Positions 12,491-23,321 of a stretch of DNA of 64,000 nucleotides are shown piece by piece. The stretch comes from Aurifilum marmelostoma (lineage: Eukaryota > Ascomycota > Sordariomycetes > Diaporthales > Cryphonectriaceae), in contig JAMXSV010000003.1 of the NCBI GenBank assembly GCA_027559495.1, positions 1,798,001-1,862,000 on the forward strand, in the 5' to 3' direction. Position 1 is the first letter of the stretch, and each line of letters opens with the position of its first letter. Both the position numbers and the translations under genes were made by a program. A model generated the notes under the pieces. That model was not told the origin of the DNA. It made no database searches and saw nothing but the letters and a program-made list of their open reading frames with translations.

Positions 12491-13414
12491 ATGTCTCACG
12501 CAAGGATAGAAGAGGTCGAGGACAGCGACCTCGAAATGTCCGACCCCTCAGAGGGCGACATTGACGACTTTGCAGAATCCGATATCCTGCGCTCGCGGTC
12601 CAACAAGCCACAACAGCCTGCAGCACCAGCAGACGCAAGATCCCACATCCTCGACCCCAGCCGCATCCCCTCCGTCTCCGGCGGCCCGCCCACCGCTGGG
12701 CCCGACGGCTCCTATGCCATCCCCACAACCACCTCGACCAAGGCCTACGCCGGCTTCCAGTGCCTGTACCCCATCTACTTTGACGCCTCGCGCACCCGCG
12801 CCGAGGGCCGCCGCGTGCCCAAGGAGCTGGCCGTCCCGAACCCGCTCGCGAGGGAGATTGTCAACGCCTGCCGCGACCTCCGCCTGCAGACCCTCTTCGA
12901 GCCCGAGAAGATGCACCCGCGCGACTGGGCCAACCCGGGCCGGGTCAAGATCCAGCTCAAGGGCGAGGGGGGCGCCGCCGCCGGCGTCAAGAACAAGCAC
13001 CAGCTGTACATACTCGTCGCGCAGCACCTGCGCAACAACCCCACGACCGAGAAGAGCGCCGTGCTGTGGGAGCGCATCCCAGGCGGCCCGCCCCCGCCTG
13101 AGAAGTCAAAGGGGTACCCGCGGCCGGCGGTCCCGCGGGGCTGGAAGATGAGCGAGATGCTGCCGTACTACAGCCCTGCGATGACGGGCGGCGGCGTCAG
13201 CGAGAATCTGTTCAAGGATATGATGAAGGAGATGCAAGGTGGCGGCGGGGCCGGGGCCGGAGGTATGCCTGGGATGCCGCCTGGTATGGACATGGCGAGT
13301 CTGCTGGGTGGCATGGGAGGGATGCCTGGAGGAGGCGGTGCCGGTGGGAGCGGAAATGTGAGCGAGGACGGCGCCGGGAAGAAGAAGAAGGGAAAGGGAA
13401 AGGGGAAGGCGTGA
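12491..13414 (+). CDS. SEC65: Signal recognition particle subunit SEC65 (SRP19)
   Basis: Single exon, 307 residues, starting MSHARIEEVEDSDLEMSDPS at the first ATG after a CA-rich leader. The SRP19 domain spans about residues 88-205 and is recognised by FQCLYPIYFDASRTRAEGRRVP, the AVPNPLAREIVNACR block, and HPRDWANPGRVKIQL. SRP19/Sec65 binds SRP RNA helices 6 and 8 and is needed for assembly of SRP54, which guides secretory and membrane proteins to the ER. The C-terminal tail (about 235-295) is very rich in Gly and Met and ends in a Lys/Gly run, KKKKGKGKGKA, as in other filamentous fungal Sec65 proteins. The extreme GC bias at third positions makes the opposite strand look open over the same interval; those frames are shadows. 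Confidence 0.93.
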   Translation: MSHARIEEVEDSDLEMSDPSEGDIDDFAESDILRSRSNKPQQPAAPADARSHILDPSRIPSVSGGPPTAGPDGSYAIPTTTSTKAYAGFQCLYPIYFDASRTRAEGRRVPKELAVPNPLAREIVNACRDLRLQTLFEPEKMHPRDWANPGRVKIQLKGEGGAAAGVKNKHQLYILVAQHLRNNPTTEKSAVLWERIPGGPPPPEKSKGYPRPAVPRGWKMSEMLPYYSPAMTGGGVSENLFKDMMKEMQGGGGAGAGGMPGMPPGMDMASLLGGMGGMPGGGGAGGSGNVSEDGAGKKKKGKGKGKA

Positions 13415-14275
13415 ACGGGGGAGGAGGAGGAGGAAGGGAGCAAAGTGAGATGATGATGAGAGATATGTCAGCAGCGCGACAGACACACGGCGTTGTTATT
13501 CTCTCCTTCGCGAGGGATGTGGACCTCGAGAGGACCAGGCAGAAAAGATGCTGGGCTCCCCTACTACTGTGTGTCTGTCTGTCTGTCAAGAGAGACTTTG
13601 GCGGCGGCCGATGTCACAATGGCAGGTCTGAAGCGCAGGCAAGGCTCACTACGAATGGGCGTGCCAGCCGACGCTCGTCACCGGCAGCAGAGGGCGGGGG
13701 TTCCGAAGCTCGAGCATCGTGTGCATCCTCTTGTCTGGCACTACGCTGCCTGCTTCTCGGTGGGTGTTGCCATCAATTGCTATCGAACGATCTAAATGTA
13801 AAGAAAGAAAGCGAGAGAATGCGCAGCCTGCGCGAACAGATTTTGATAGTGGCCATATAGCCCAAAAAATATCTTCCAAAGAGGGTTCTCCACTGCCCTG
13901 CATCATGATATGTGAATAGGTGTTAAAACATGCTTAGTCTTACTTGAGCTATACCGCTTCTCATTCTGAAGGGACGTGGACATGTCTGGCATTATTTCCG
14001 AAGTAAAAAGGTAGAACACAAGGCTGCAGTAATATAGCAGAACTGACAGAGACAGTTGTGAGATGGCAAGCCGGCATCATGTACATTGGTTCATAAGGCA
14101 AAGAGCTACCCTTCGCCACATATTCAACCCTCCATTCTGACCGGTGACAATCAAAGCATCATTCACCCCGCCCCCCGCCCCCCCTTCCTCTATATTTCCC
14201 GGATCAAGCCCTTAAGTAAAGGATGAAGAAGAAAAAAAAAGACTCCTTAAACCGTATTTATATCTTGTACCTCGT
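13415..14275. other. Intergenic, convergent 3' ends of SEC65 and YSH1
   Basis: About 860 bp between two converging genes, so it should hold both terminators and 3' UTRs. A short TGTC/TCTG tandem run lies at about 13568-13587. A/T-rich sequence at 13790-14060 could carry poly-A signals. No gene is seen. Confidence 0.55.
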
Positions 14276-17200
14276 TCAGTCCGTAAGAGGCGCAATAGTC
14301 TCCACCGCCCGCTCGACGACGCTGCGCACGCGATCCCCAAATGCCTTATGGTTGCACTCGACCTCTAGATCCTCCAGCCAGACCTTGGCGTTCATCTTGT
14401 CGACCTCGATGGCGACGCCGGGGACGGGGATGCCGATGCGGTGCAGGCGCTCGAGCTCGGCCTTCTTGCGCGCCTCAAGCTGCGCCTCGTCCTCGTCCTC
14501 ATTTTCCGCTTCGTCGTCGTCGTCGTTGTCCTCCATCTTGGCGTCCTCCTCGTCTTTGCCCGCCGCCCCGTTCTCCGTCTTGGTCAGCTGCTGCTCGGGC
14601 AGGGCGGGCAGCTTGGGCTCTGCGATGGGGGCGACGTTGTCCGCGCCGAACTGTGCCTCGAGAAACATGAAGAGGCGCTCCAGGCGCTCTTCGGGGGTGA
14701 TGTTGGCGTGGAGGTTGCGCGCGGGCAGCTTGAAGCCGTCCTCTTCATCACCGCCGTTGTGACGGTGGCCGTGGTCGTGCTTGCTCTTCTGTGCGGACCG
14801 CTTGACGGCCGCGGGGCTGCACTCGACGCTGTAGAGCACGGTGAGGACGCTATCGGCGATGCTGTCGTTGAGCAGGTTGCCTTCCCACTCGATTGTGACC
14901 TCGCCGTTGCTGTAGTAGCGCATGGTCACGCAGCTCATGATGCGATACGCGGCGACGATCGTATTCACCTCTTCATCAGCGGGCTCGGCGTCGCCATTCG
15001 TCGTCTCGACCTTGTCGGCCTCGGACTTCTCTTGCATCTCTGGGAGCTCTTCGATTTTGCCAAAGGTTCCTTCGAGACCCCACTTGATGAGGTCGATGCC
15101 TGCGGCGGAGAGGCGGATGCGTTGTTTGCAGACCATTGTTGTAGTTGTCAGGCCGGCGTATTCGCGTAGGTCCTCTGGTGCCATCAATGACAGCTTGAAG
15201 TCGTTTTGTACAAGGACTCCTGTGATGAGCTGGGTGTCGTCCTCTGGTGTGGGCAGATGTGAGGGTGGAGGTATGGAAGCAAGTTTGCCAACGACCTTTG
15301 CGATCTTGTCCTGCTTGAAAGGGATCCTGAGCTCCTCGCAGTTCTTTGGGCTGTAGACCTTGACCTTGACGGTCTTGTTTGAATTGAGCGACAGCAGCTT
15401 TGACTTCAGGCGCATCATGTTGTGTTGTTCACCGTGCACGAGGATCTGCTCCAGTCAGCATTATTCTTCTGGTGCCTACGGCATGTTGGGAAGGAATTAC
15501 TTACCACTACGGGTGCGGCAACCTCCTCAATAAACTCCCTATTCTCATTACCATCCACATGGGCAGCAAATGAGTATTCTTGAACACTGCACCTTCTGGG
15601 TATCATGACCTTCTCAGCCTCACCACCACCACCAGGAGCCCTGCGGGCGCTCACTGCGCTTCTGCTCACGACAGCCTGAATTTGCTCTGGCTCCTGCATG
15701 ATCTGCCTGGCCATGGTTCCCTCAACACTGTAGCCGGTGATGATGACACCGTTCTTGTCGCTTGGTGCCCATCTCTCCAGGAGTTCTCGGCTGACACCGC
15801 TCTGCAGCATACCAGGGCTGGCCAGCATGACACAGCTGCCGATGTCGTCAAACCTGTCGAGACTCTTCAGCGAGCGGATGTACTTGAAATCCCACGGTCC
15901 TCCCTTGCCAGCACCATCGCCGGTGGCCTCTGCCTCGGCCATACGCTCCTTGAACAAACGCTTGATGTTGTCATTCATGGCACCGATATATGTTTGATAT
16001 ACCAGCATACACTTTCGAGCCAGATTACTTGCGTAGTAGATTGGTACCTTTTGAAACTCGGGATGCTTCGCCCAGTACTCGTCCAGGATGAGCAGCAGCT
16101 CTTGCGCTCTACCTAGTGCGAAGACTGGCAGCAGAGCCCGACCGCCGCGGTTGAGGATGCCGGTGATGGACTTCATCAAAGCCTGTTCTCGCTCGAGGCG
16201 TGGGACGTGAGAGGCGACACCATACGTGGACTCAGTGATGAGCACATCAATCTTGACGCCGCGTGGCACCTCAGCCGACACCAGGTGACGATCCTGTTCC
16301 CGGGAGTAGTCGCCCGTGAAGAAGATGTTGAGCCCAGCGATCTCGATCAGGAACATGGCAGCACCGAGAACGTGACCTGCCGGGTATGGTGTGATCCGAA
16401 TAGACGATATGGTGTGGGTCGTATAGTAATCGATGGCCTCGATCTGTGGGAAGGTGTTGTGGTGGTCCTGCTCCGTATATACAGGCTGAGAGGTCGGATT
16501 CGATGATGTGTTGCCAACACGGACACTGTCCTGGATCAGCCACCTGTAGATGGCCTTGGTCGGGTGTGTCATGAAGACGCGGCCCTTGAAGTTGGTCTTG
16601 GCCAAGACATATGGCAGCGAGGCAGCATGGTCCACGTGGAAGCTGTGGGCCTGTCAGTATGAAAATGGTCCATTTCAGGATTGACCAAAGGGCTAAGAGG
16701 TCCTCTTCTCTAGCTACATGATGGCACCTAGGCAGACTTCGAGCTGTCACAACGCCAACAGGTTTGGTACGGTGGCAAGGGGTGGCAAGAGGTTGATTTT
16801 ATGTATTGATCTCTGTGGATACACGTGGACGGCAAGTATGACAATACATGACTGATGAAGACGCATTTGCCAAAAGGAGTTTGATGAAGCCACCAGACAA
16901 GAATCGAAGCGTCGGGTACCCGGCCCATCCACCATAGATGCCATCAAGACTCGAACCATGACTCCTAGACAAGAGGCTGCGGGAGCCTCAAAAGGCGGAG
17001 GGGGACAGGACAACGACTTACTGGCTGATGAGGAGAACGTCGACGGTGCTCAGGTCGAAATCATCAAAGAAAGGCAGAGCAGCCAGTCCGTCGTAGGCTG
17101 GATGCTGGCCGGCATCAAGCTGTTTTCGAAACATCAGTAAAACCGAATCAACAATGTTCAATCCGCAGGATTTGAGGGCGCGCATACCATTACTGTCTTG

Positions 17201-17340
17201 CCTTTATACTGTATGATGTGACATGATCTGCCGACCTCGTTTCCACCTCCCAGGCAGATGAACTTGAGCTCGTCAGACGGATCGACAGGCTCCTCATTGG
17301 CAGCATTTGCCATGGCCGAGGCCTTGCGTTTTGATGCCAT
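14276..17340 (-). CDS. YSH1: Cleavage and polyadenylation endonuclease YSH1 (CPSF73)
   Basis: Four exons: 17340-17188, 17119-17022, 16642-15505 and 15445-14276, giving 852 residues with phases 0, 2, 0 (introns 68, 379 and 59 bp). It begins MASKRKASAMANAANEEP. The metallo-beta-lactamase core has GGGNEVGRSC, LDAGQHPAYDG and the zinc motif H84-F-H-V-D88-H89, which is split by intron 2. The FTGDYSREQDRHL block and the beta-CASP region (STYG, LPVFALGRAQELLLIL, KNGVIITGYSVEGTMA) follow. The C-terminal half carries the CPSF73/100 C-terminal domain with an acidic linker of Asp/Glu repeats. This is the nuclear endonuclease that cleaves pre-mRNA at poly-A sites. The length matches filamentous fungal YSH1 as I recall it. 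It is divergent from TAF4, with 845 bp shared upstream. Confidence 0.93.
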
Positions 17341-18185
17341 TGTCTGTAATATTGGTCTGCCGTTGCTTTGTTGAGCAACAGACTTGGGAGGATGGAAAGC
17401 AGAAGGGTGTTTGTCTACACAAGAGGCTTGACCAAGTCGCCCTTGCAGGTGGACAGCAGCAGAGCTAGTTGCCCAGGGTGGCTAGGCAAAGGAGAGCCCA
17501 GATGGAATCCTGTGCCAGGGTTTCATATGATCAACAGCATGTCCAGTGCTGAAGTGAGTGAAATACCATCTCAAAACCCAAAATGCTGGAGAGGTTGGTG
17601 GTTGAGTGGAGACTGAATTGTTGCCGGACAAAGCACAAGGCAGTGAGCGAGTGTCAGATGTCAGCTCGGTCAAGGTAGGTAGGTGCTGAGGTAAGCTGCG
17701 GCTCAATGCAGACCCACCCCGGAACCCCACGTGACCAGAATCGAAGCTGCGACGTCCTAGCTTGGCTGCTCCTCTGCAGCTTCCCACCTTCAACAACATG
17801 GCCATCGCGCAAGAACGGCGTCCCTTAGCAGCCAACAAAGGGTCCAGCCCATCACGCTGTTGATTTCACTGTGCTCCAGGCCAACAAAAGCTCCAAAACA
17901 ACTGGTTCCAGGGGATCAGAGGCTTTTGATGGGCTTTGGCGACAGTAGAATCACAGGCAAGGCAGGCTCCCCTGCCTGAGTCTGCAACCCTGCGCCCTTG
18001 TGCTGTGAGAGTCCGAGGTTGGCCAGGCCAACAACAATACCACCACCACGCCATCCCTACCTCCATATTAAAGGTTGCATCTCGGCCAGCTGGATCTCTC
18101 CCACCTCCCACACACAGGGCACTCCTTCCGACCTCATCTCGGGACTGCGTGTCTGTCTGCAGCTTTGACAACAACAACAAGCGAG
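17341..18185. promoter_or_regulatory. Shared divergent promoter region of YSH1 and TAF4
   Basis: 845 bp between the start codons of two oppositely transcribed general RNA-processing and transcription genes. Directly before TAF4 is a leader with CAACAACAACAAG (about 18167-18183). A clear TATA box is not evident for either direction. No ORF in it resembles a protein family. Confidence 0.5.
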
Positions 18186-20218
18186 ATGGCGCAACCCAGC
18201 CAGCAGGTCCCTCCCAGGACCTTCTCTCCAGCACAACATCAACCATCGCAGCCACATTCACCTTCACCGGGAGCACAACAGCCTGGCTTTGCTCTTCCTG
18301 CGATGTCATCAGGCACTCCTCGACCTCCACCAGCCGGTGCGCCACCGTTCAACCCCCCTAACCCTCCGCCTCCTCCGACAAATCCTCAGTCGCAACCTGC
18401 GTCACCTTACTCGGTCACGTCGCCCAGGTATGCTGCCAGTCCAGCCATGGGCACGCCTACCAGCGCTCTTTCGCCTTCATACCAGAGCATCCAGCCTCCG
18501 TCAAATCACCAGGCGCCACAGCATTACCCACCGCCGCAGACCTACGCCAGCAACAACGCCGTCCCCAACCCTCCCGCGAGCTTTGTTCCACCGCCGCGTC
18601 CGATCCAAATCCCAGCCGCGACCGCACCCTCTACACCACACATGGCGCCCAGTCCTGCTACCCCCAGCATGGCACCTGGCACTCCAGGCGCAGGTCCCCA
18701 GCAACAACACTACACCACCCAGTCCTTCGCGCCACCCGTCAGCGCCGTGAGCGCGCCCAACACCCCCGGCGCCATGGGCCCCCCCCAGCGGTCGACCGCA
18801 GCGCGAATATGAGTACGACGTTACCGACAGTCTCTTGGGCACAGGAGTCAACATTCGGGATGAGGAGAATGCGCTCGCTGAATACTATGCCGGATCTTTC
18901 GGTCAGGACGCTAGGACCGGTCTGCCTTCCAACGCGCCCGGCAACCGTGGGTCCTTTTACGGCACAGGCTTTGCCAATCAGCCCGGCGCGGCAACGAGTG
19001 TTACACAGAAGGAGTTCGAGTTTGCCGAAGCTGAGCGTGCCTGGACCGAGTCAGCGGCTCGCCTGTCTGCGACGCGCGCCATTGAGCACAACGACCCCTT
19101 CCTGAATTATGCTAATCTTCATGCCCGCATGGAGAAGATGGCAGCAAGCCACGGTCTCGAGCTGAATCTGGACAATAAGAACAGCGCCCAGGCACACGTC
19201 CAGAAGTCCAGAGCTGCCAACGATTATCCTGGGCAGGGTGGCCCCAAGCTCACTGTCTCCACAAAGACAGGTCCCGACGGCGCACTCGTCAGCGTCAACG
19301 GCACCGTCCTCCCCACCGACAGCTTCCTGATCGATCAGCTTGCGCTCTTGTCTCTTGGCACCAGGCAGCGGTTACGAGGTCTCGTCGAGGAGTGCGACAA
19401 ATTGGCTACTCACCGCCAGCAATCCTCGCACGGTGTGATCCCCATGGCCTGGGCAGATGATGGGATACCCCTGGAGCTGGCTGGCCTCTTCGATCCAAAG
19501 GATGCCGAGCGAAGTGGCGGAGGTGAGACTGGTAGCAGTGGTGACCATCGTGCCGGCAGTGGTACCAATGCGCGCAAGCGTAAGCATTATCCTTTCTGCG
19601 CCCTACATGCTTTGCAGCCTGCTAACGTCGATCTTGTGCTTCTCAGGCAATCTGGCGCCTCTCAACCCCCTCTCTCAGTATCTACGCGACTACGCCTACG
19701 CTGAGCGGGCCGCAGAGGAGGAGAGGCTGCGCAAACGACAGAAGCGTCAGCAGGAGGAGAGCGGTTCACAAGCTGGGACACGGACTGGCGCAGCCACGCC
19801 AGCCACCCCGGGCTCTGTAGCTCCCGAGCCGGAGAAAGCGCCTACCAAGAAGGAGCAGAAGAAAATTGCCGCGCAGAAGCATGATGCGTCGGCCGAGAGC
19901 GTCAACATGACGACGATGAAGTTCCTGGGCGGTGGCAAAAAGAAGTATTCTTGGATGACGGGGGGCGCGGCTAGTGGTCCCAAGACACCGTCCCGAGCCA
20001 CGGGTGGCACGCCCGGCACTCCTGCCTCGGCAGCGACGCCCAAAGCTCCAGAGAGCACCAACCTCACCCCAGAGCCACGGACCAAGATGGGTACCTGGCG
20101 AGAGTATGGCGAAAAGGGCAAGAACATCCAAATCCGAGACTGGGCTGAAGCCCTGGAGCGTGATGGGAAGGAGGCGCTCGCTCTGCAATATGCATACCTG
20201 AAGTGGAAGAGGGACTAG
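18186..20218 (+). CDS. TAF4: TFIID subunit TAF4, with an apparent +1 frameshift in a C8 run
   Basis: Exons 18186-19579 and 19647-20218 (67-bp intron). The N-terminal 200 residues are Pro/Gln/Ser-rich and disordered, as in fungal TAF4. The conserved part begins REYEYDVTDSLLGTGVNIRDEENALAEYY. It continues through the histone-fold-related helix FLIDQLALLSLGTRQRLRGLVEECDK (about 380-405) and ends with WREYGEKGKNIQIRDWAEALERDG, the family's C-terminal signature. TAF4 pairs with TAF12 inside TFIID in the nucleus. As written, the first frame stops at 18810-18812, and the conserved domain is in the +1 frame. Both frames overlap at C8 (18779-18786). Reading one C fewer gives 654 residues with correct family spacing. 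An intron 18747-18801 would also restore the frame, but it is only 55 bp, lacks a branch site and would remove coding-like sequence. Confidence 0.88.
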
Positions 20219-21633
20219 GGTGTGCCAAAGCTCCTAGAGCACTCTGCATCACGTATCACTGGGGCCAGCCATGCGACTGGAGACGCTTTCTGAAGACGTG
20301 GGCGTTTCGACCGACGCAAAACGAGATCAGAGCGGGAGGAAGAGGATGTGATCATCTGCTGAGAGACCTCGGCCAACGGTCTTGTCTATGCCCACTCTGC
20401 TTCTTGTACGTCACTACGACCTGCCCACTTGGTCTTCTAGGAGAATGCATGCGACTCGAGGTTGGCTTGGCCTATGTTTCTCCGCAACTAATATTCTTCA
20501 TTTCTTGTAAATCTTGATTAGGGGTCTGGATTCAGCCTGGCGTTATCTGAAGGAGGCATCATTCGGTTGAGGGAGGCAAGGCGCTCATGGGCCAAATCTG
20601 GACGACACACATGAACAACGGGTTTTCGTCTCGTTCGGCCCGTGAGCCTGTTATATGATACCAAGGCACATGGTTTGGGGGCTTTCCGGGAGGGTTTGAT
20701 CAGATTGGGCAGAGCTTTCGGATAAAGAACTACTACGAAACTTTGAACGGTTAATGCTGAGCTCTATGCTGGCTATGTCCCGGGGCGGAGCAGAATAGCA
20801 GTGAGTGATGACGAGCACCGGCCCAGATGATCATCAGTCAGGTCGACGACTCTGTCAGCATTAGATGCTCGCGACAGCTGCTCATTCCCGCAAAATATGG
20901 CGCATCAGGGCCCTCTTGTGGCCCATAAAGAAGAGTAGAGCAAATTAAGGAAGAAAGAACAAAGAGAAGAAGAAAAAAAACATGAAATCGTCGAAAGTCA
21001 GAGGCTGCTTTCTGGACCTTTTTAGACAGTGAACCTAGTCTGAGATGATGATGAGGTTGTTGCCTCCTGTGTTGTTGACCGTCCGAGAAGTCGACCCTCC
21101 CCCCCCCCCCCCGGCCCTTTTCTTGGGCTTACTGTATTCCCATTGCCTTGCCTGTTGTGAGAGCGAGGAGAGCATCAGTACAGCGAATGGCGCAGGGGCG
21201 ACATGGTGTCCATGATAATCTGCGTTGCTGCCCAGGCAGCTACGACACGCCGTTTCGAGATTCTTCTCTTTCCGGAAGAAGGCAAGGAAGGTGGGGGGGG
21301 GGGGTGGTGTGAGCATAGTGAAAGAGCCCGCCCCACATCTCGTTTTCCACGAGCTGTGACATCCTTTCGACTGACCTTTCCTTTTTCCTCTTAACAATCC
21401 GACACCGGGCCCCGGTGTCGACACGATAGTGCCAGCCTTTGTGTGACTCCTCCGAGGACATCATCATCATCATCTTTGAACACCGCCACGAGTTTCGATG
21501 TCCTGTGTGGGACCCCTTTCATAAACGTATTATTATTTCCACCATTCGCTCTTTTCTTTTTTACTTCTCATAAGTCGTCGTACAGAGACGAGTGAAAAAG
21601 AAAAAAAATAGAAGAAAGAAGAGAAAAAAAAGC
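20219..21633. other. Intergenic between TAF4 and the PLP-homeostasis gene
   Basis: About 1.4 kb. Contains a C14-type run at about 21098-21111, a G run at 21292-21303 and an A/G-rich stretch at 20940-20990. The last 100 bp before the next gene are T/C-rich and then A-rich. No protein family is recognised in any frame. Confidence 0.5.
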
Positions 21634-22703
21634 ATGAGCGAGACAGAGATGAAGGTAGACTCCGCAAGAGCGAAGGCGCTCGTCTCTCAGCTTCAAGAGG
21701 TGCAGCAGCGCATCAACGCCGTCGCAAAGGGCAGGACTGTAAGTTGTTTGACTCCCACCTTTTTTCCTGTCCTTCCTTCTTACATTCATCATGTCAAACA
21801 TATAGAGTAAGAGATGAGATTTTTCCCACATCCATCTGCATACTCTCTGTGTAGCCCCTTGCCTCTTCCATCATCTTGGAGTGAGATGAGATATTTTGAT
21901 TCACCTATCAACGGCAATATAAAGTGCATCCTTATTAATGAAACCGTTTCTCCTGCTTATTGTTTTCTCATTCTCTCAGGTCCGCCTCGTGGCAGTCTCC
22001 AAGCTCAAACCAGCCAACGACATCCAAGCCCTCCTCACCGCCCCAGCAAACCACGTCCACTTCGGCGAGAACTACGCCCAGGAGCTCACGCAAAAGGCCG
22101 CCCTCCTCCCGTCCTCGGTGCGGTGGCACTTCATCGGCGGCCTGCAGTCGACCCACTGCAAGACCCTCGCCAAGATCCCCAACCTCTTTGCCGTCTCGTC
22201 CATCGACAGCGCCAAGAAGGCCTCGCTGCTCAACAAGGCGCGGGGCGACTACCTCGCCGCCGCCGCCGCCGAAGGCAGCCGCGACAAGAACAGCAGCGAC
22301 GACGACGGAATTATCAACGTCCACATCCAGGTCAACACCAGCGGCGAGGAGACCAAGTCCGGCTGTAGCCCCGGCCCGGACGCCGTGGCCTTGTGCCGCC
22401 ACGTCCTCACCGAGTGCCCCCACCTCCGCCTGCTGGGTCTCATGACCATCGGCGCCATCGCACGGAGCGTGGCGACCACGGCCGAGACGGAGAACGAGGA
22501 CTTTGTGGCGCTGCGGAACCAGCGGGACCTGGTGTCGGCGGAGCTGGCGGATCTCCTGGGAGGGCGGGAGCTGGAGCTGAGCATGGGCATGAGCGAGGAC
22601 TTTGAGGGGGGCTATCCGGATGGGGAGCTCAGAGGTCCGGGTGGGGAGCACCATTTTCGGTGTTAGGCCGGCCAAGGCGGATGCGAAGCTCGTTGAGCAG
22701 TAG
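21634..22703 (+). CDS. PLP-homeostasis protein (YggS/PROSC/YBL036C family), apparent frameshift near 3' end
   Basis: Exons 21634-21738 and 21980-22703, with a 241-bp GTAAGT...CAG intron in phase 0. The protein is a cytosolic fold-type III PLP-binding protein that buffers pyridoxal phosphate and has no known catalysis. Recognisable blocks are VRLVAVSKLKP (PLP lysine about K43), HFGENYAQEL, WHFIGGLQSTHCKTL, VHIQVNTSGEETKSG, LLGLMTIG and ELSMGMSEDFEG. The frame as written then runs GGYPDGELRG... to a stop at 22666. Dropping one G from the G6 run 22606-22611 restores GAIRMGSSEVRVGSTIFG, the family's phosphate-binding C-terminus, and the frame then ends at the TAG 22701-22703 (275 residues). The feature end assumes that correction. 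A low-complexity insert (AAAAAEGSRDKNSSDDDG) sits at about residues 129-147. Confidence 0.88.
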
Positions 22704-23321
22704 CAAGGTAGGGAAGGGGAAAGGATAGGAATCAGAAAAGGCATGGCTGGCAAGCTGTGAAGAATCCTTCGATTATGCTTGCATGGCTCGTGATTGTGTA
22801 CTAGATGCCACTTAATCTGCCCCTCTCCTCCCCCCCCCCTCCCACCCCACTACACATGTGAGACAGACATGTATGTATACCCTAGCTCAAAGTAAAAAGC
22901 AAACAACTCATGGTGCAAGACTCAGACAGCTTGTTACCCCACACACATATACAAAACACAACACGGGCTGGGCTAGATTGACTATGGGATTTGCTACGTA
23001 AGAGACCAAGGAGAACTCGATGCGGCCGCCCAGATTTTTTTTGCCATGTTCTCAGAGCAGCAAGAAAGTATAAGCGGGATGATGAAGATGAAGATGAGGG
23101 GGCGGAGGAAGGTGGGGAAAAAAAAATAGATTGCCTTCCTGATGCTGTCCAAAAAAAGAAAATGGAAAAGAAACGCCCTGCGCTCACCTGCAAATTTCCG
23201 TTATTCAGATTTATGCGCGCGCCATGTAGCCCCATGTCAATTAAAAGGGCGGCCCTTTTCAGCCGAGTAGTATCCACGAATTGAACAAGAAGACGAAGCA
23301 CAATACTTGGTTCCTTGTCGC
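22704..23321. other. Convergent 3' intergenic region
   Basis: Between the 3' ends of the PLP-homeostasis gene and AP-2 alpha. Contains a C run at about 22830-22838 and several A runs (23118-23160). It should hold both terminators. No gene is visible. Confidence 0.5.

Noticed and set aside
16935..16960. GGTTCGAGTC on the minus strand inside YSH1 intron 2
   Set aside because: No A-box or foldable cloverleaf around it. The 379-bp intron is long but otherwise ordinary.
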